Shown: positions 47,898-57,969, counted from the stretch's first letter. The stretch: 64,000 bases of DNA from CAZEKB01 sp964512225 (GCA_964512225.1 CAZEKB010000019.1:1-64000); one strand, 5' to 3'. Made by a program: numbers and translations. The notes: generated by a model not told the origin, from the sequence alone.

Positions 47898-49682
47898 TCA
47901 GCGGATGACCACGTCCGCCGGGAGCCTCGCCTGCAGGCCCGTGGGCAGCCCCAACGCCCGGGGCAGATCGGCGAGCGATCGGAACATCGGCGGCCTCACG
48001 CGCTGCAGGCGGTCGAGCAGGCCCGGGCGGGGCGGCTCGGCGAGCACCAGGTCCGGACGCGCCCCCAGCCCCGCGCGGTCGGCCGCCACCTCGATCGCGC
48101 GCCGCAGCCCCCCGACGTCGTCCACGAGGCCGCGGGCGGCGGCCTGAGCCCCCGTCCAGATCCGGCCTCGCGCGTGCTCCTCGAGCGCGTCGTACTCCAT
48201 CTTCCGACCCGCCGCGGCGCGCGCGACGAAGCCGTCGTAGAAGCCGTCGAGCTGGTCCGAAAGGCGCTGCGACTCCGCCGGCGTCATGCCCGAAGACAGC
48301 GAGCTCATCCCCGAGTTCGCGCCGAACGAGAGGACCTCCTCGGTGACGCCGAGCTTGTGGAACAGCCCGCTCAGCTCGAACTTCCCCGCGGCGACGCCGA
48401 TCGAGCCCGTGATCGTGGTGGCGTCGGCGACGATGTGGTCGGCCGCGACCGCCATGTAGTAGCCCCCCGACGCGGCCACGGACCCCATCGACGCGATCAC
48501 CGGCTTCTTCGCGGCCAGCCGCCGCAGCTCGCGCCACAGCAGGTCCGACGCCCCGGCCGAGCCCCCCGGAGAGTCGACTCGCAGGACGACCGCGCCGATC
48601 GACGCGTCGCGTCGGAGGGTCCGGAACAGCGCGCCGTAGGGCCGACTGCCGATCCGCCCCGGGGGCAGCTCGCTCTCGTCGGAGTCGACGATCTCGCCCT
48701 CCGCGACCACGATCGCGACCCGCGGCGAGGGCGACGCCCACCGCTCCAACCGCCGCAGCCAGCGCCAGGGCCGCAGCCACGCGGCCGCGGGCACGAGCCG
48801 CAGCCGTCGGAGTCGGAAGGCCCGGGGCCGCTCCGGCTCCGACGGCGCCTCCAGGAAGGCCGCGTCCGCCTCGGCGGTGCGATCCGCGGGCTCCTCGACG
48901 CCTTGGCCCCGGCCGAGCCGGTTCTTCATCCAGCGCCGCCACCGGTCCGGGTAGACGACCGCGTCCACGAGGCCCCGCTCCCGGGCCTCCGCGGCGGTGA
49001 ACGGGCCCGCGTCCACGACCGCCTGCGCGCCCTCGGCGTCGGTCCCGAGCCGGGCCGAGACGGCCTCCAGGAACCGCTCGTGGATGGCCCGGAGGACCCC
49101 CTCCAGCGACTCGCGGAAGGCCGGGCTCATGGAGTCCCGCGAGAACGGCTCCACCACGGACTTGTACTCGCCGCGGGTGGCGAGGTGCGGGCGCACCCCG
49201 ACCTTGTCCATCAGCCCCTTGAAGAACTTCACCTCCGCGCGCAGCCCCACCACGTCGAGGGTGGCCATGGGGGCCATGGCCACGTGGTCGAACGCCGACG
49301 CGAGGAACCACTCGGCGTGCCCGGGCTGCTCGAGGTACGCGAACGTGCGACGACCCGCGGCGGACACGGCGACCACGGCCGCCCGGAGCTCCTCGATCTG
49401 CGCCCATCCGCCCGCGAGTCGACCGATCGTGACGGCGACGCCCTCCACGGCAGGGTCCTCCTGGACGGCCTCGAGGGCGCGGAGCACCCCGATCGTCGTG
49501 TTTCGGACCCGTCCCCCGCGGAACCGTGATCCGCGAACCGCGGGGCTCTCCCCCAGGGGCCCCGCCAGGCGCAGGGTCACGAGCGCCCGGCGGCGGCGGC
49601 GCCGGGCGTCGACGAAGAGGCGCAGGAGCCGCGCCGGGAGGAAGAAGAGGAGGGTGCCGAGGAAGGTCCGGAGCGAGCGCAT
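47898..49682 (-). CDS. sppA: Signal peptide peptidase SppA, long form
   Basis: A 594-residue tandem-domain (67K-type) SppA, a membrane serine protease that degrades cleaved signal peptides. The catalytic Lys174 is in GEYKSVVEPFSR in the first half, and the nucleophile Ser405 in GSVAASGGYYMA in the second half, the split dyad known for the family. The N-terminal hydrophobic segment (FLGTLLFFLPARLLRLF) would anchor it, with a run of arginines after it. It begins at ATG 49682, six bases after the -10 of a consensus-like promoter, so it is predicted to be leaderless. Confidence 0.94.
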   Translation of the reverse strand: MRSLRTFLGTLLFFLPARLLRLFVDARRRRRRALVTLRLAGPLGESPAVRGSRFRGGRVRNTTIGVLRALEAVQEDPAVEGVAVTIGRLAGGWAQIEELRAAVVAVSAAGRRTFAYLEQPGHAEWFLASAFDHVAMAPMATLDVVGLRAEVKFFKGLMDKVGVRPHLATRGEYKSVVEPFSRDSMSPAFRESLEGVLRAIHERFLEAVSARLGTDAEGAQAVVDAGPFTAAEARERGLVDAVVYPDRWRRWMKNRLGRGQGVEEPADRTAEADAAFLEAPSEPERPRAFRLRRLRLVPAAAWLRPWRWLRRLERWASPSPRVAIVVAEGEIVDSDESELPPGRIGSRPYGALFRTLRRDASIGAVVLRVDSPGGSAGASDLLWRELRRLAAKKPVIASMGSVAASGGYYMAVAADHIVADATTITGSIGVAAGKFELSGLFHKLGVTEEVLSFGANSGMSSLSSGMTPAESQRLSDQLDGFYDGFVARAAAGRKMEYDALEEHARGRIWTGAQAAARGLVDDVGGLRRAIEVAADRAGLGARPDLVLAEPPRPGLLDRLQRVRPPMFRSLADLPRALGLPTGLQARLPADVVIR

Positions 49683-49688
49683 CCCCCC

Positions 49689-49716
49689 ACCATCGGGCCG
49701 ACGACGTCGATGTCAA
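49689..49716 (-). promoter_or_regulatory. Promoter TTGACA-16-GATGGT, leaderless sppA
   Basis: On the minus strand TTGACA (complement of 49711-49716) and GATGGT (complement of 49689-49694) are 16 bases apart. The -10 ends six bases before ATG 49682, placing the start of transcription on the A of ATG. Confidence 0.65.
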
Positions 49717-49726
49717 GGCGACCGGA

Positions 49727-49894
49727 TCAGGCGCCGTCGGCCTCGCGCGGGGGGTACAGCACGAAGTAGAGCGAGAACCCCACGAGGGCCAGTCCGAGGA
49801 CGGTGGGGTAGTAGCGCTCGAGGTGCGCGCCGAGCAGCCACAGGCCCAGCCCCAGGGGGATCCCCGCGGGGGCGAAGCGATGCAGCCGAGCCAC
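49727..49894 (-). CDS. Small membrane protein (55 residues)
   Basis: A 55-codon gene from GTG 49894. Two hydrophobic segments, GIPLGLGLWLLGAHL and YPTVLGLALVGFSLYFVLY, are separated by ERY and followed by a charged tail. Codon positions are strongly GC3-biased, as in real genes of this window. It lies 20 bases after the MopE lipoprotein stop on the same strand and ends 44 bases before sppA begins. No family assignment. Confidence 0.6.
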   Translation of the reverse strand: MARLHRFAPAGIPLGLGLWLLGAHLERYYPTVLGLALVGFSLYFVLYPPREADGA

Positions 49895-49914
49895 GGCGAT
49901 CGCGCCCGGTGGGG

Positions 49915-52602
49915 TCAGTTGCCCTGGGGCGTGATGGCCACGGTGTAGGCGCCCACGCTGCCCGCGTAGCCGACCACGGTGAACCAGCAGTCCGCGCCGT
50001 CCGGGAGCGGCACGATCGTGCGGCCCTCTTCGGGCTTGCTCAGGTCCGTCAGGCCCGGGCTCCACAGGCCGTTGGCGTTGCCGTAGTAGCCGGCGGGGGT
50101 GACCGAGCTCACGAAGTAGCAGTACACGATCATGTCGTAGTCGCCGCCGCCAGTGAGCCAGTTCAGGGACACATCCACGAAGCCCGCCTCGGGGAAGGTG
50201 ACGTGGAAGGTGTCGTTGTCGCCCAGCCAGCTGTCGGGCTCGATCGTGTCGATGTTGCCGAGGAACTCGTTGGTCTTGCCCGCGGCCGCGGCCTCGCCCA
50301 GCTCCTGGAAGGTGCCTTCGGGGTACGGCGGCGGCGCGTCGACGATCGTGAAGCCCGAGATCTCCACGTCGTTGGGCTGCTCGTTGCCCGTCTGATCGAG
50401 GGCCTCGAACCAGGTCTTGCCGATCTCCGGCTGCTTCACGAACCAGGCGTTGAGCACCGGGAGGTTCGTGGGCTCGAGGCGGGGAGGCAGGTCCTCCTCC
50501 CAGCGGTCCGTGTTGAAGACCCACTCCACCCGGTCCTTCTCGAGGTCGTACGCGGTCATCTCCGTGGTGCGACGGCCGTCCGGCTGGGGGTCGATCTGGT
50601 TGAGCGAGGTCACGTCGCCCGCGAACAGGTAGACGGTGCTGAAGTCGGTGTTCACGACGTTGGCGCTGCGCACCTCGTAGTTGCCGATGAACATGTCCGG
50701 GTCGGTGTCGTCGCAGTCGCGCAGGCCCATGGGGTACCCGTCGCCGTCCTGGTCTTCGACCTGGTAGCTGGTGTCCTCGGTGAAGACCCAGGCGCCGTGC
50801 TCGCCGCTGCGGCTCCACTCGCGGTTCTCGTCCACGGTCCCGTCGCAGTCGTCGTCGATGCCGTTGGCGATGTCGAAGTGGAAGGCCGTGATCTCCTCGC
50901 CGCTCTCGTCGGTGTTGTGCGGGTGGATCGTATTGTCGCGATCGTTGCAGTCGCCCGGGGTGTTGGGCGTGCTGAAGACGTGGCCGTCGTTGTCGGCGTC
51001 GAGGTCTTCGCCGTCGCACTGGCCGTCCCCGTCGAGGTCCGGGTAGTCGTCGTTGGCGACGTTCGGGTCCGACGCGCAGAGGATCTCCTGCCAGTTGTGC
51101 AGGCCGTCCCCGTCCCAGTCCTGGGGGCAGTCGACCGTGCCGAGGCAGTCCGAGTCGCACAGGCCGTCGCCGTCGTTGTCGGAGGGGCGGTCGTTCGGGT
51201 CGAACGGGTTCGTGCCGCAGGCCTCCTCCTCGAGGTCGGTCCAGTCGTGGGGGGTCAGCCCCTCGATCACCCCCGCGTCGTTGTCGGAGTTGAGGGTATC
51301 GAGGACGGCGTCGCCGTCGCCGCAGTCGTCGTCGATGCCGTTGTTCGGGACCTCGTTGTTGAGCTGCGGGTTGATGGCCGGGTCCGCGTCGTTGCAGTCG
51401 CCCACGCCGAAGCTGGTCTCGATCTCCACCTGGCCGCGGCACACGCCGTCGCCGTTCACGTCGAAGCCGATCTCGCAGAAGCCGTCGCCGTCGTCGTCCA
51501 CGTCGTCGGGCCCGTTGTCGGCCCAGCCGTCGCAGTCGTTGTCCTTGCGGTCGCCGAACGCGTCGCCCCGGAAGGGGTTCACGTCCGGGTCGGTGTCGTT
51601 GCAGTCGCCCTGGGAGATGGCGACGCCGTCCCCGTCCGCGTCGACCGGCTCGTTGCCGGTGTCCGCGATGGTGTTGCAGTCGTTGTCCTTGCCGTCGGCG
51701 TAGCCTTCGATGATCACGTTGGACTCGGTGGTCACCTGCTGCAGGAAGTGCATCTCCCACGGGCACCAGAAGGTCAGGGCCTCCTCGTCGAGCGTCCAGC
51801 TCTCGCAGGACGTACCGCCGACGGGGTCGCCGGGGTTCTCGATGTCGTTGTTCACGTACGCGCCCACGAGGATCTCGAAGGGGTCGAGGAAGAGCTCCAC
51901 GCCCTCGAGGTCGGAGACGAAGTCGGACGTGTCGCCTTCGATGCCGCGGTTCACGTCGTGCCGGCGCGGGTCCTGGCCCACCACGATGAGCTCGTAATCG
52001 GTCGGGGACTCGGCCGCGTTGACGGAGACGCGCACGTAGAACTCGTCGCCCGCTTCGGCCTGCGTCGAGTAGCGCTCGTCCACGAGGACGATCTCGTCCT
52101 CGCCGTCTTCGTTCGTGATCGTGACCGTCTGGTTGTTGACGCTCTCGCCGTAGACCTCGCTGCCGGTCGCGTCGAAGACGCGCATGTCGACGTCGCCTTC
52201 GACGCCTTCGGGCATGCGGGTCTTGAAGACGATCGGGCCCCGGTAGGACGAGCGGAAGCGGAAGAAGTCCCGGTCGGAGTTCGGCTGGCAGTTCGTCTCC
52301 GGATCCTCGGGATCGAGGGCGGAGCAGGTGGCGTCCGACGTGCCCCGGACCATGTGGTAGCCGTACGAGATCGAGTACGGACCGTCGGCCGTCTCGCGGA
52401 CGTCGTTGTAGTCCTCGTGCTCGTGGTTCAGGGGCTCGTCGCGGACGTCGGCCTCCTGCTCCCACAGGCCCACCGGCGGGAGCGTGACGACCCCGTGGAG
52501 GTGCCGCGTGGGGATGCCGGTCTCTTCGCCGCAGGCGGCGATGAGGAGGAGGAGGGACGCGGTGCAGAGCGTCGCGAGTCGGGAGAGGTGGGTGCGAGTC
52601 AT
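49915..52602 (-). CDS. Lipoprotein with MopE-type Asp-rich metal-binding repeats
   Basis: An 895-residue lipoprotein (lipobox IAAC, Cys24). Residues about 330-640 carry repeats of the MopE / thrombospondin-3 kind: GDCNDTDPDVNPFRGDAFGD, KDNDCDGWADNGPDDVDDDG, DDDCGDGD, DLDGDGQCDGEDLDADNDG, GIDDDCDGTVDENR. These Asp/Asn/Cys loops bind Ca2+, and in MopE Cu. The first 300 residues include a pre-peptidase-like beta domain (FFRFRSSYRGPIVFKTRMP), and the C-terminus a similar one (DYDMIVYCYFVSS). It has a GGGAGAAAG ribosome site and follows the TonB receptor gene by 15 bases, suggesting a receptor-lipoprotein pair at the outer membrane. Confidence 0.87.
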   Translation of the reverse strand: MTRTHLSRLATLCTASLLLLIAACGEETGIPTRHLHGVVTLPPVGLWEQEADVRDEPLNHEHEDYNDVRETADGPYSISYGYHMVRGTSDATCSALDPEDPETNCQPNSDRDFFRFRSSYRGPIVFKTRMPEGVEGDVDMRVFDATGSEVYGESVNNQTVTITNEDGEDEIVLVDERYSTQAEAGDEFYVRVSVNAAESPTDYELIVVGQDPRRHDVNRGIEGDTSDFVSDLEGVELFLDPFEILVGAYVNNDIENPGDPVGGTSCESWTLDEEALTFWCPWEMHFLQQVTTESNVIIEGYADGKDNDCNTIADTGNEPVDADGDGVAISQGDCNDTDPDVNPFRGDAFGDRKDNDCDGWADNGPDDVDDDGDGFCEIGFDVNGDGVCRGQVEIETSFGVGDCNDADPAINPQLNNEVPNNGIDDDCGDGDAVLDTLNSDNDAGVIEGLTPHDWTDLEEEACGTNPFDPNDRPSDNDGDGLCDSDCLGTVDCPQDWDGDGLHNWQEILCASDPNVANDDYPDLDGDGQCDGEDLDADNDGHVFSTPNTPGDCNDRDNTIHPHNTDESGEEITAFHFDIANGIDDDCDGTVDENREWSRSGEHGAWVFTEDTSYQVEDQDGDGYPMGLRDCDDTDPDMFIGNYEVRSANVVNTDFSTVYLFAGDVTSLNQIDPQPDGRRTTEMTAYDLEKDRVEWVFNTDRWEEDLPPRLEPTNLPVLNAWFVKQPEIGKTWFEALDQTGNEQPNDVEISGFTIVDAPPPYPEGTFQELGEAAAAGKTNEFLGNIDTIEPDSWLGDNDTFHVTFPEAGFVDVSLNWLTGGGDYDMIVYCYFVSSVTPAGYYGNANGLWSPGLTDLSKPEEGRTIVPLPDGADCWFTVVGYAGSVGAYTVAITPQGN

Positions 52603-52617
52603 GATCTTTCTCCCGCC

Positions 52618-55458
52618 TTAGAAGCTGAACCGCACGCCGACTTCGAATCGGCGGGGCCTCTGATAGAAGACCGGGGTGGCGTAGACCGGGGAGCCGTTGC
52701 CGTATTCCAGGGCGTCGCCGTCGAACACGGCGGCCTCGGACGCGCCCGTGACCTCGAGGGAGTTCAGGACGTTGAACATCTGCACGATGATGTCGATCTT
52801 CGTGCCCGCGATGGACAGCGCCAGGGCGGCCTTCAGGTCGAAGTCGAGGTACGCCGGGAGGCGCTCCTCCGTGCCGCGCTTGAACAGGTAGTTCGTATAG
52901 CCCTGCCGCCAGTGGTTGTACGAGAGGCGGTTCAGCGGGGTGCCCGACGCGAACTCGAAGGCGCCGCCGAGGCTGTACCCCATGGTGAAGTTCTCGGCGA
53001 TCTTCCACACGGCCGGGTTGTTGTAGGTGGCCGACAGCTTGACCACGTGCGGGCGGTCGAACCCGCCGAGGCCGTCCTCGACGTAGCGCTGAGTGGGGTT
53101 GTCGTAGTCGCCGGAGGTGCCGGGGCGGTCGTTCTGGTTCCGCGCCGAGGAGTTCGCCGTGAAGCGCGAGAAGGTGTAGCTCCCGAGCAGCGAGAAGTTG
53201 TCCGACAGCTGCTTGCGCACCAGCAGGGTGAGGCCGAAGTAGGTGCGGTTCACGTCCTGCGGCGTGCGGAGGCGGTACACGTTGTCCGCGGTGCCGTTGC
53301 GGAAGCCGACCTGGTCGTCACCGGGCTCGTTCCAGAGCACGTTGACCTCGTCGTCCTCCCACAGGTTGTGGAAGCGGCGGTAGACGAACTGGACCTCGGC
53401 CCGCATGTCCCGGGCGATCTCGCGACGCACGGCGCCGAAGAACTCGTTGGTCCGGGCGACCACGAAGTCCGGGTGGGAGATGCTGCTCGCCGGCGTCGAC
53501 GCCCGCGAGGACTGCTCCGACCAGCGCTGCTGCTCGTCGTCCCAGGGGTAGTACTCGAAGTTGAACGTGTCCTGGTTCAGCTGGCCCGAGAGCTCCAGGA
53601 GGCCCGGGTCGGCCACCTGCGCGAAGTTGAGGGCGATGCTGGTCTTGCCGTCGCGGAAGGGGTCCCAGGCGATGCCTGCTCCCCAGCTCAGCGCGTGGCT
53701 GTCGATGATGACGTCGCGGATGTTGTTCTCGAGGCGGGCCCGGAGGTACCGCACGCCGGCGTTGATCGTGAGGCCGCGGGTGGGGCTCCACGTGTCCTGC
53801 ACGTAGGCGTTGAAGAGCATCCCGCGCTGGATCTGCCGGTCCTCGTTGACGATGACGAACCGACCCACGTTCTCGTAGGAGTCGAGGTCCGAGACCTCCT
53901 CGGGGCCCTCGATGATGCCGTCGCCGTTCTTGTCCACCGGGTTCTTCTGGATCAGCGTATTGCCCACGTAGCCGAAGTCGAACGCGCTCCAGATCGGGGA
54001 TACGAGCACGCCCACGTCCAGGGTGTGCGAGCCGAGCGCCCGGTCGATGCTCACGCGCAGGTTGCTGCTGACCTCGAAGCGGTGGCGGCGGTTGTAGTTG
54101 TAGTTGCCCCAGGAGCCGTGGGTGAGCCCGCGGTTCGTCGAGGTGAGGCGCGGCGACTGCAGGTCGCGGCCCTGGTCGTCCGTCTCCGTGGTGCAGCGCC
54201 CGATCTCGTCGCGCTCGGTGCAGTCGCCCCAGAGCATCGGCTCCACGAAGATCGAGGAGTAGTTGTAGAAGACCGTCGTGTCGAGGACCGCGCGGCCGCC
54301 GAGGCGCGCCTCGTGGGAGAGGTTCACGGAGAAGCCGCCCTGGCGCCACAGCTGCTCGGCGTCCGGCACCGTGAAGATCGACTGGTTGATGTTCTCGATC
54401 TTCGTGGGGTCGGCCCGGAAGGACAGCGTGAACTTGTTCCGGGCGAAGGGCTGGGCGGTGAGCTTCGCGAGGATGTAGTGGCTCGTCCACAGGCGCGGGA
54501 CCAGCGGGAACTGGGCGAAGTCGCGGCCGATGTCGCTGCGGCCGCCGGGCAGGTTGCGCGTCCGCAGGAAGCGGTAGGACAGGTAGAACCAGAGGCGGTC
54601 CTTGACGATCGGGCCCCCGAGGGACGCGTTGGCCTCGAGCCGGAGGCTGTCCGACGGACGCAGGCTCACGTACTCGTTGCCGTCGCCCTGCAGGCGCGAC
54701 GTGCGGGCGTAGAAGGAGAAGTCGCCCTCGAACGTATTGCCGCCGGACTTCGTGACGATGTTGATCGTGCCGCCGAGGCCCTGGTTGTACCGGGCGTCGT
54801 AGCCCGCGGTGATGACCTCCAGGTCTTCGATCGCGTCGAAGTTGAAGTTCATGGAGAAGGTGCCGGTGACCGGGTCCGTGGTCGTGGCGCCGTCCAGGTA
54901 GTACTGGTTGGACGTGGCCGCGCCGCCGTTGATGTTCGGGTTGCCGCCGCCGGTGACGCCGGGGAGCAGCTGGACGACGTCCTGGAACGACCGCGCCGTG
55001 GGCAGGTCCTTGAGGAAGTCGTGGTTCAGGGTCTCGGACTGGATCGTCGACTCGGTGTCGACGACCGGCCGCGTGTCGATGACCTCGACGGTCTCACCGA
55101 CCTCGGGAAGCTCCATGACGAGCTTCAGGGTCACCGTGCGCCCGAGGGCGACGACCAGGTTGTCGCGGATGATGGTCTTGAAGCCCTCCTTCTCCACGAC
55201 CATGCGGTACTGCCCGGGGGGGAGCGCGATGAAGAGAAAGCCGCCGTCGTCGGAGGTGACGCCGTCGCGCTGGCCCTGGAGGTTGTCGCCCGTCACCGTC
55301 AGCTTGACCCCGCCGAGGGGGCTGTCCGCCTGGTCGACGATCTGGCCCTTGAGGGTGCCCGTGGTGCCCTGCGCGAAGGCCGTGCCCGCCACGAGGACGC
55401 CGAACGCGAGAACCGAAAAGAAGGTCAGGAACAAAGAGACTCGAAGCCGGGTTGCCAA
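52618..55458 (-). CDS. Oar-like TonB-dependent outer-membrane receptor
   Basis: A 946-residue receptor beginning at TTG 55458, with GGAGGTG seven bases upstream. A signal peptide (SLFLTFFSVLAFGVLVAGTAFA) is followed by a CarboxypepD_reg domain (GTLKGQIVDQADSPLGGVKLTV), the plug (LPTARSFQDVVQLLPGV; GGTINIVTKSGGN) and a long 22-strand-type barrel ending RRFEVGVRFSF with the terminal Phe needed for BAM insertion. The closest style is the Oar/OmpA-related receptors of myxobacteria. The substrate is unknown; the coupled Asp-rich lipoprotein could capture metal or a polymer. No TonB-box can be named with confidence. Confidence 0.92.
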   Translation of the reverse strand: MATRLRVSLFLTFFSVLAFGVLVAGTAFAQGTTGTLKGQIVDQADSPLGGVKLTVTGDNLQGQRDGVTSDDGGFLFIALPPGQYRMVVEKEGFKTIIRDNLVVALGRTVTLKLVMELPEVGETVEVIDTRPVVDTESTIQSETLNHDFLKDLPTARSFQDVVQLLPGVTGGGNPNINGGAATSNQYYLDGATTTDPVTGTFSMNFNFDAIEDLEVITAGYDARYNQGLGGTINIVTKSGGNTFEGDFSFYARTSRLQGDGNEYVSLRPSDSLRLEANASLGGPIVKDRLWFYLSYRFLRTRNLPGGRSDIGRDFAQFPLVPRLWTSHYILAKLTAQPFARNKFTLSFRADPTKIENINQSIFTVPDAEQLWRQGGFSVNLSHEARLGGRAVLDTTVFYNYSSIFVEPMLWGDCTERDEIGRCTTETDDQGRDLQSPRLTSTNRGLTHGSWGNYNYNRRHRFEVSSNLRVSIDRALGSHTLDVGVLVSPIWSAFDFGYVGNTLIQKNPVDKNGDGIIEGPEEVSDLDSYENVGRFVIVNEDRQIQRGMLFNAYVQDTWSPTRGLTINAGVRYLRARLENNIRDVIIDSHALSWGAGIAWDPFRDGKTSIALNFAQVADPGLLELSGQLNQDTFNFEYYPWDDEQQRWSEQSSRASTPASSISHPDFVVARTNEFFGAVRREIARDMRAEVQFVYRRFHNLWEDDEVNVLWNEPGDDQVGFRNGTADNVYRLRTPQDVNRTYFGLTLLVRKQLSDNFSLLGSYTFSRFTANSSARNQNDRPGTSGDYDNPTQRYVEDGLGGFDRPHVVKLSATYNNPAVWKIAENFTMGYSLGGAFEFASGTPLNRLSYNHWRQGYTNYLFKRGTEERLPAYLDFDLKAALALSIAGTKIDIIVQMFNVLNSLEVTGASEAAVFDGDALEYGNGSPVYATPVFYQRPRRFEVGVRFSF

Positions 55459-55569
55459 AGGGCACCTCCAGAGGACTCTGCAGCTTCGGCCCCCCCTCGG
55501 GGACCCCCGCGTCACGTTCGCTCCGCCGCTGCTCCCCTTTTGGAGCGTGCGACGCGCGCGCGGGATGCA

Positions 55570-55583
55570 AAGTCGGGCGACTT
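55570..55583. promoter_or_regulatory. Palindrome AAGTCGGGCGACTT at the TonB receptor promoter
   Basis: Arms AAGTCG and CGACTT with a two-base centre overlap the end of the predicted -10 (minus strand TACAAG), a position where a bound repressor would block initiation. Confidence 0.5.
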
Positions 55584-55610
55584 GTACCAGCGGCCCGAAG
55601 CCGAGGTCAA
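55581..55610 (-). promoter_or_regulatory. Promoter TTGACC-18-TACAAG for the TonB receptor
   Basis: On the minus strand TTGACC (complement of 55605-55610) and TACAAG (complement of 55581-55586) are separated by 18 bases. The start codon is about 120 bases downstream and has its own ribosome site. Confidence 0.5.
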
Positions 55611-55714
55611 GACGCGACAAACGCCCTACCGGACCGCGATTTCGTGGGATTCTCCCCACCCCGTCGCGGGGGACGGTTCGGGAGCGCCCGGGCGTTCGGA
55701 TCGAGGCCCGCGGC

Positions 55715-55743
55715 TTGACAAGAACCTGACCGGTCACTTACAG
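55715..55743 (+). promoter_or_regulatory. Promoter TTGACA-17-TTACAG
   Basis: A perfect -35 TTGACA (55715-55720) is followed after 17 bases by TTACAG (55738-55743). The leader to TTG 55814 is about 63 bases. An ATG at 55745 would fall at or before the transcription start. Confidence 0.6.
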
Positions 55744-55813
55744 AATGCCGTCGCTCTCGCCCGTAGAGTCGGAGCGCGCGCGCCCTCCCCGGCGCCAGAC
55801 CCCAGGAGCCGCT

Positions 55814-56347
55814 TTGTCCCAGCCGATGCGTGACTGTCCTTTCTGCCACAACGAAGTCCCCGTCGGGGCGTCGCGGTGCAAGCACTGCTTCAACGGACTG
55901 ACGGTCGGCGAGGACGGCGCCAAGGGGAGCCCGGTGTTCGGCCTGGTGGTCCTGCTGCTCGTATTCGTCGCGGCGGGCGGCTGGTCCGTGAGCTCCCTGT
56001 ACGACCAGGAGCAGCTGGGCAACGTGACGATCGACCCCTCGGGCGAGCGCATCGTCCTCGTGTACACCGGCATCGAGAAAGAGCCGACGACGCGTCAGCT
56101 CGAGTTCGAGAAGCTGTCGGGCGTGGAGATGCACGCGGGCGACTACATGTTCGGCGGCAGCCACTGGGAGGTCTACGTCATCACCTCCGAGGGCGAGCGG
56201 GTGCTCGTGAACAAGAGCCAGGCCGCGACCCTCGAGGAGTACGCGCGGACCGTCAGCAAGCACACGGGCAAGCAGCTGACGATCATCAACAACATCAAGG
56301 CCGGCCGCGACACCTTCGGCCTCAACGAAGAAGACAAGCCCCGCTGA
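55814..56347 (+). CDS. Zinc-ribbon membrane protein
   Basis: A 177-residue protein with an N-terminal zinc ribbon (DCPFCHNEVPVGASRCKHC, a CxxC-x11-CxxC pattern), one transmembrane helix (VFGLVVLLLVFVAAGGWSV) and a C-terminal periplasmic domain of about 115 residues without a recognised family. TTG 55814 is preferred over ATG 55745 because AGGAG lies five bases before it and the promoter would exclude the upstream ATG. It precedes mreB by 48 bases on the same strand, so a role linked to cell shape or envelope stress is possible but unproven. Confidence 0.75.
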   Translation: MSQPMRDCPFCHNEVPVGASRCKHCFNGLTVGEDGAKGSPVFGLVVLLLVFVAAGGWSVSSLYDQEQLGNVTIDPSGERIVLVYTGIEKEPTTRQLEFEKLSGVEMHAGDYMFGGSHWEVYVITSEGERVLVNKSQAATLEEYARTVSKHTGKQLTIINNIKAGRDTFGLNEEDKPR

Positions 56348-56395
56348 CCCCGGCGGGCCCGCGACTTCGGGCACACTCCCCCCTGCGGGAGGACC

Positions 56396-57433
<1,038 letters not shown>

Positions 57434-57436
57434 CCG

Positions 57437-57838
57437 CTACTTCAGGATCACGCGGCAGTTGAGCTCGTCGATGGGGCCCTTGCCCTCGATGCCGCGGTCG
57501 CTCTGGTCGACCTGGCTCGAGATCGTGCCCGTGAGGCGACCCTGGCCGCCGCCGCAGACCTGCAGGAGGGGGAGCCAGCGCGCGCCGTTCGGGTCCGTCC
57601 ACTCGAAGTCGACCTTGTCGCCGCCGTACGCCGACGCGCGACCGGTGACCTCGAGGACGACCGTGGCGGCCACGAGCTCCTCACCGGACATGTACGCCGG
57701 CGTGTACTCGACCTTGTAGTCCTTCGCCCAGAACTTGATGGTGGCCTTTCCGGCTTCCGCGTCGGACGCCCCGGACAGGGACAGGCCGGCCACGGCGGCG
57801 ACGGTGAACAAGATGAGGGCAAGGCGGCGGAACTGCAT
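57437..57838 (-). CDS. Small exported protein of unknown function
   Basis: A 133-residue protein with a signal peptide (LALILFTVAAVAGLSLSGASDAEA) and a beta-rich mature domain of about 105 residues with two Cys (LLQVCGGGQG; LNCRVILK) that may pair. No family is recognised. GGGGAGA lies before the ATG. It is convergent with mreB and lies downstream of ftsZ on the same strand after 131 bases that hold no gene. Confidence 0.75.
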   Translation of the reverse strand: MQFRRLALILFTVAAVAGLSLSGASDAEAGKATIKFWAKDYKVEYTPAYMSGEELVAATVVLEVTGRASAYGGDKVDFEWTDPNGARWLPLLQVCGGGQGRLTGTISSQVDQSDRGIEGKGPIDELNCRVILK

Positions 57839-57969
57839 CGATGGTCTCCCCGAAAAGGCTCGTTGGCGCTCCTGGAAGCGCGGTCGCGGGGGTGTAGCAC
57901 GCCCTCCGCGCGGGATTCAAGGGAGTAGGACCGGGTCGGGGCCGAGAAGGGTCAGCGCAGGCGGCGACG

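Larger units (their letters stand above)
55459..55813. other. 355-bp divergent intergenic region with two promoters
   Basis: It holds no convincing gene. It contains a minus-strand promoter for the TonB receptor (55581-55610), a palindrome overlapping its -10 (55570-55583) and a plus-strand promoter for the zinc-ribbon gene (55715-55743). It also has AGGAG at 55804-55808 for the TTG start at 55814. The receptor mRNA would have a leader of about 110 bases. Confidence 0.6.
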
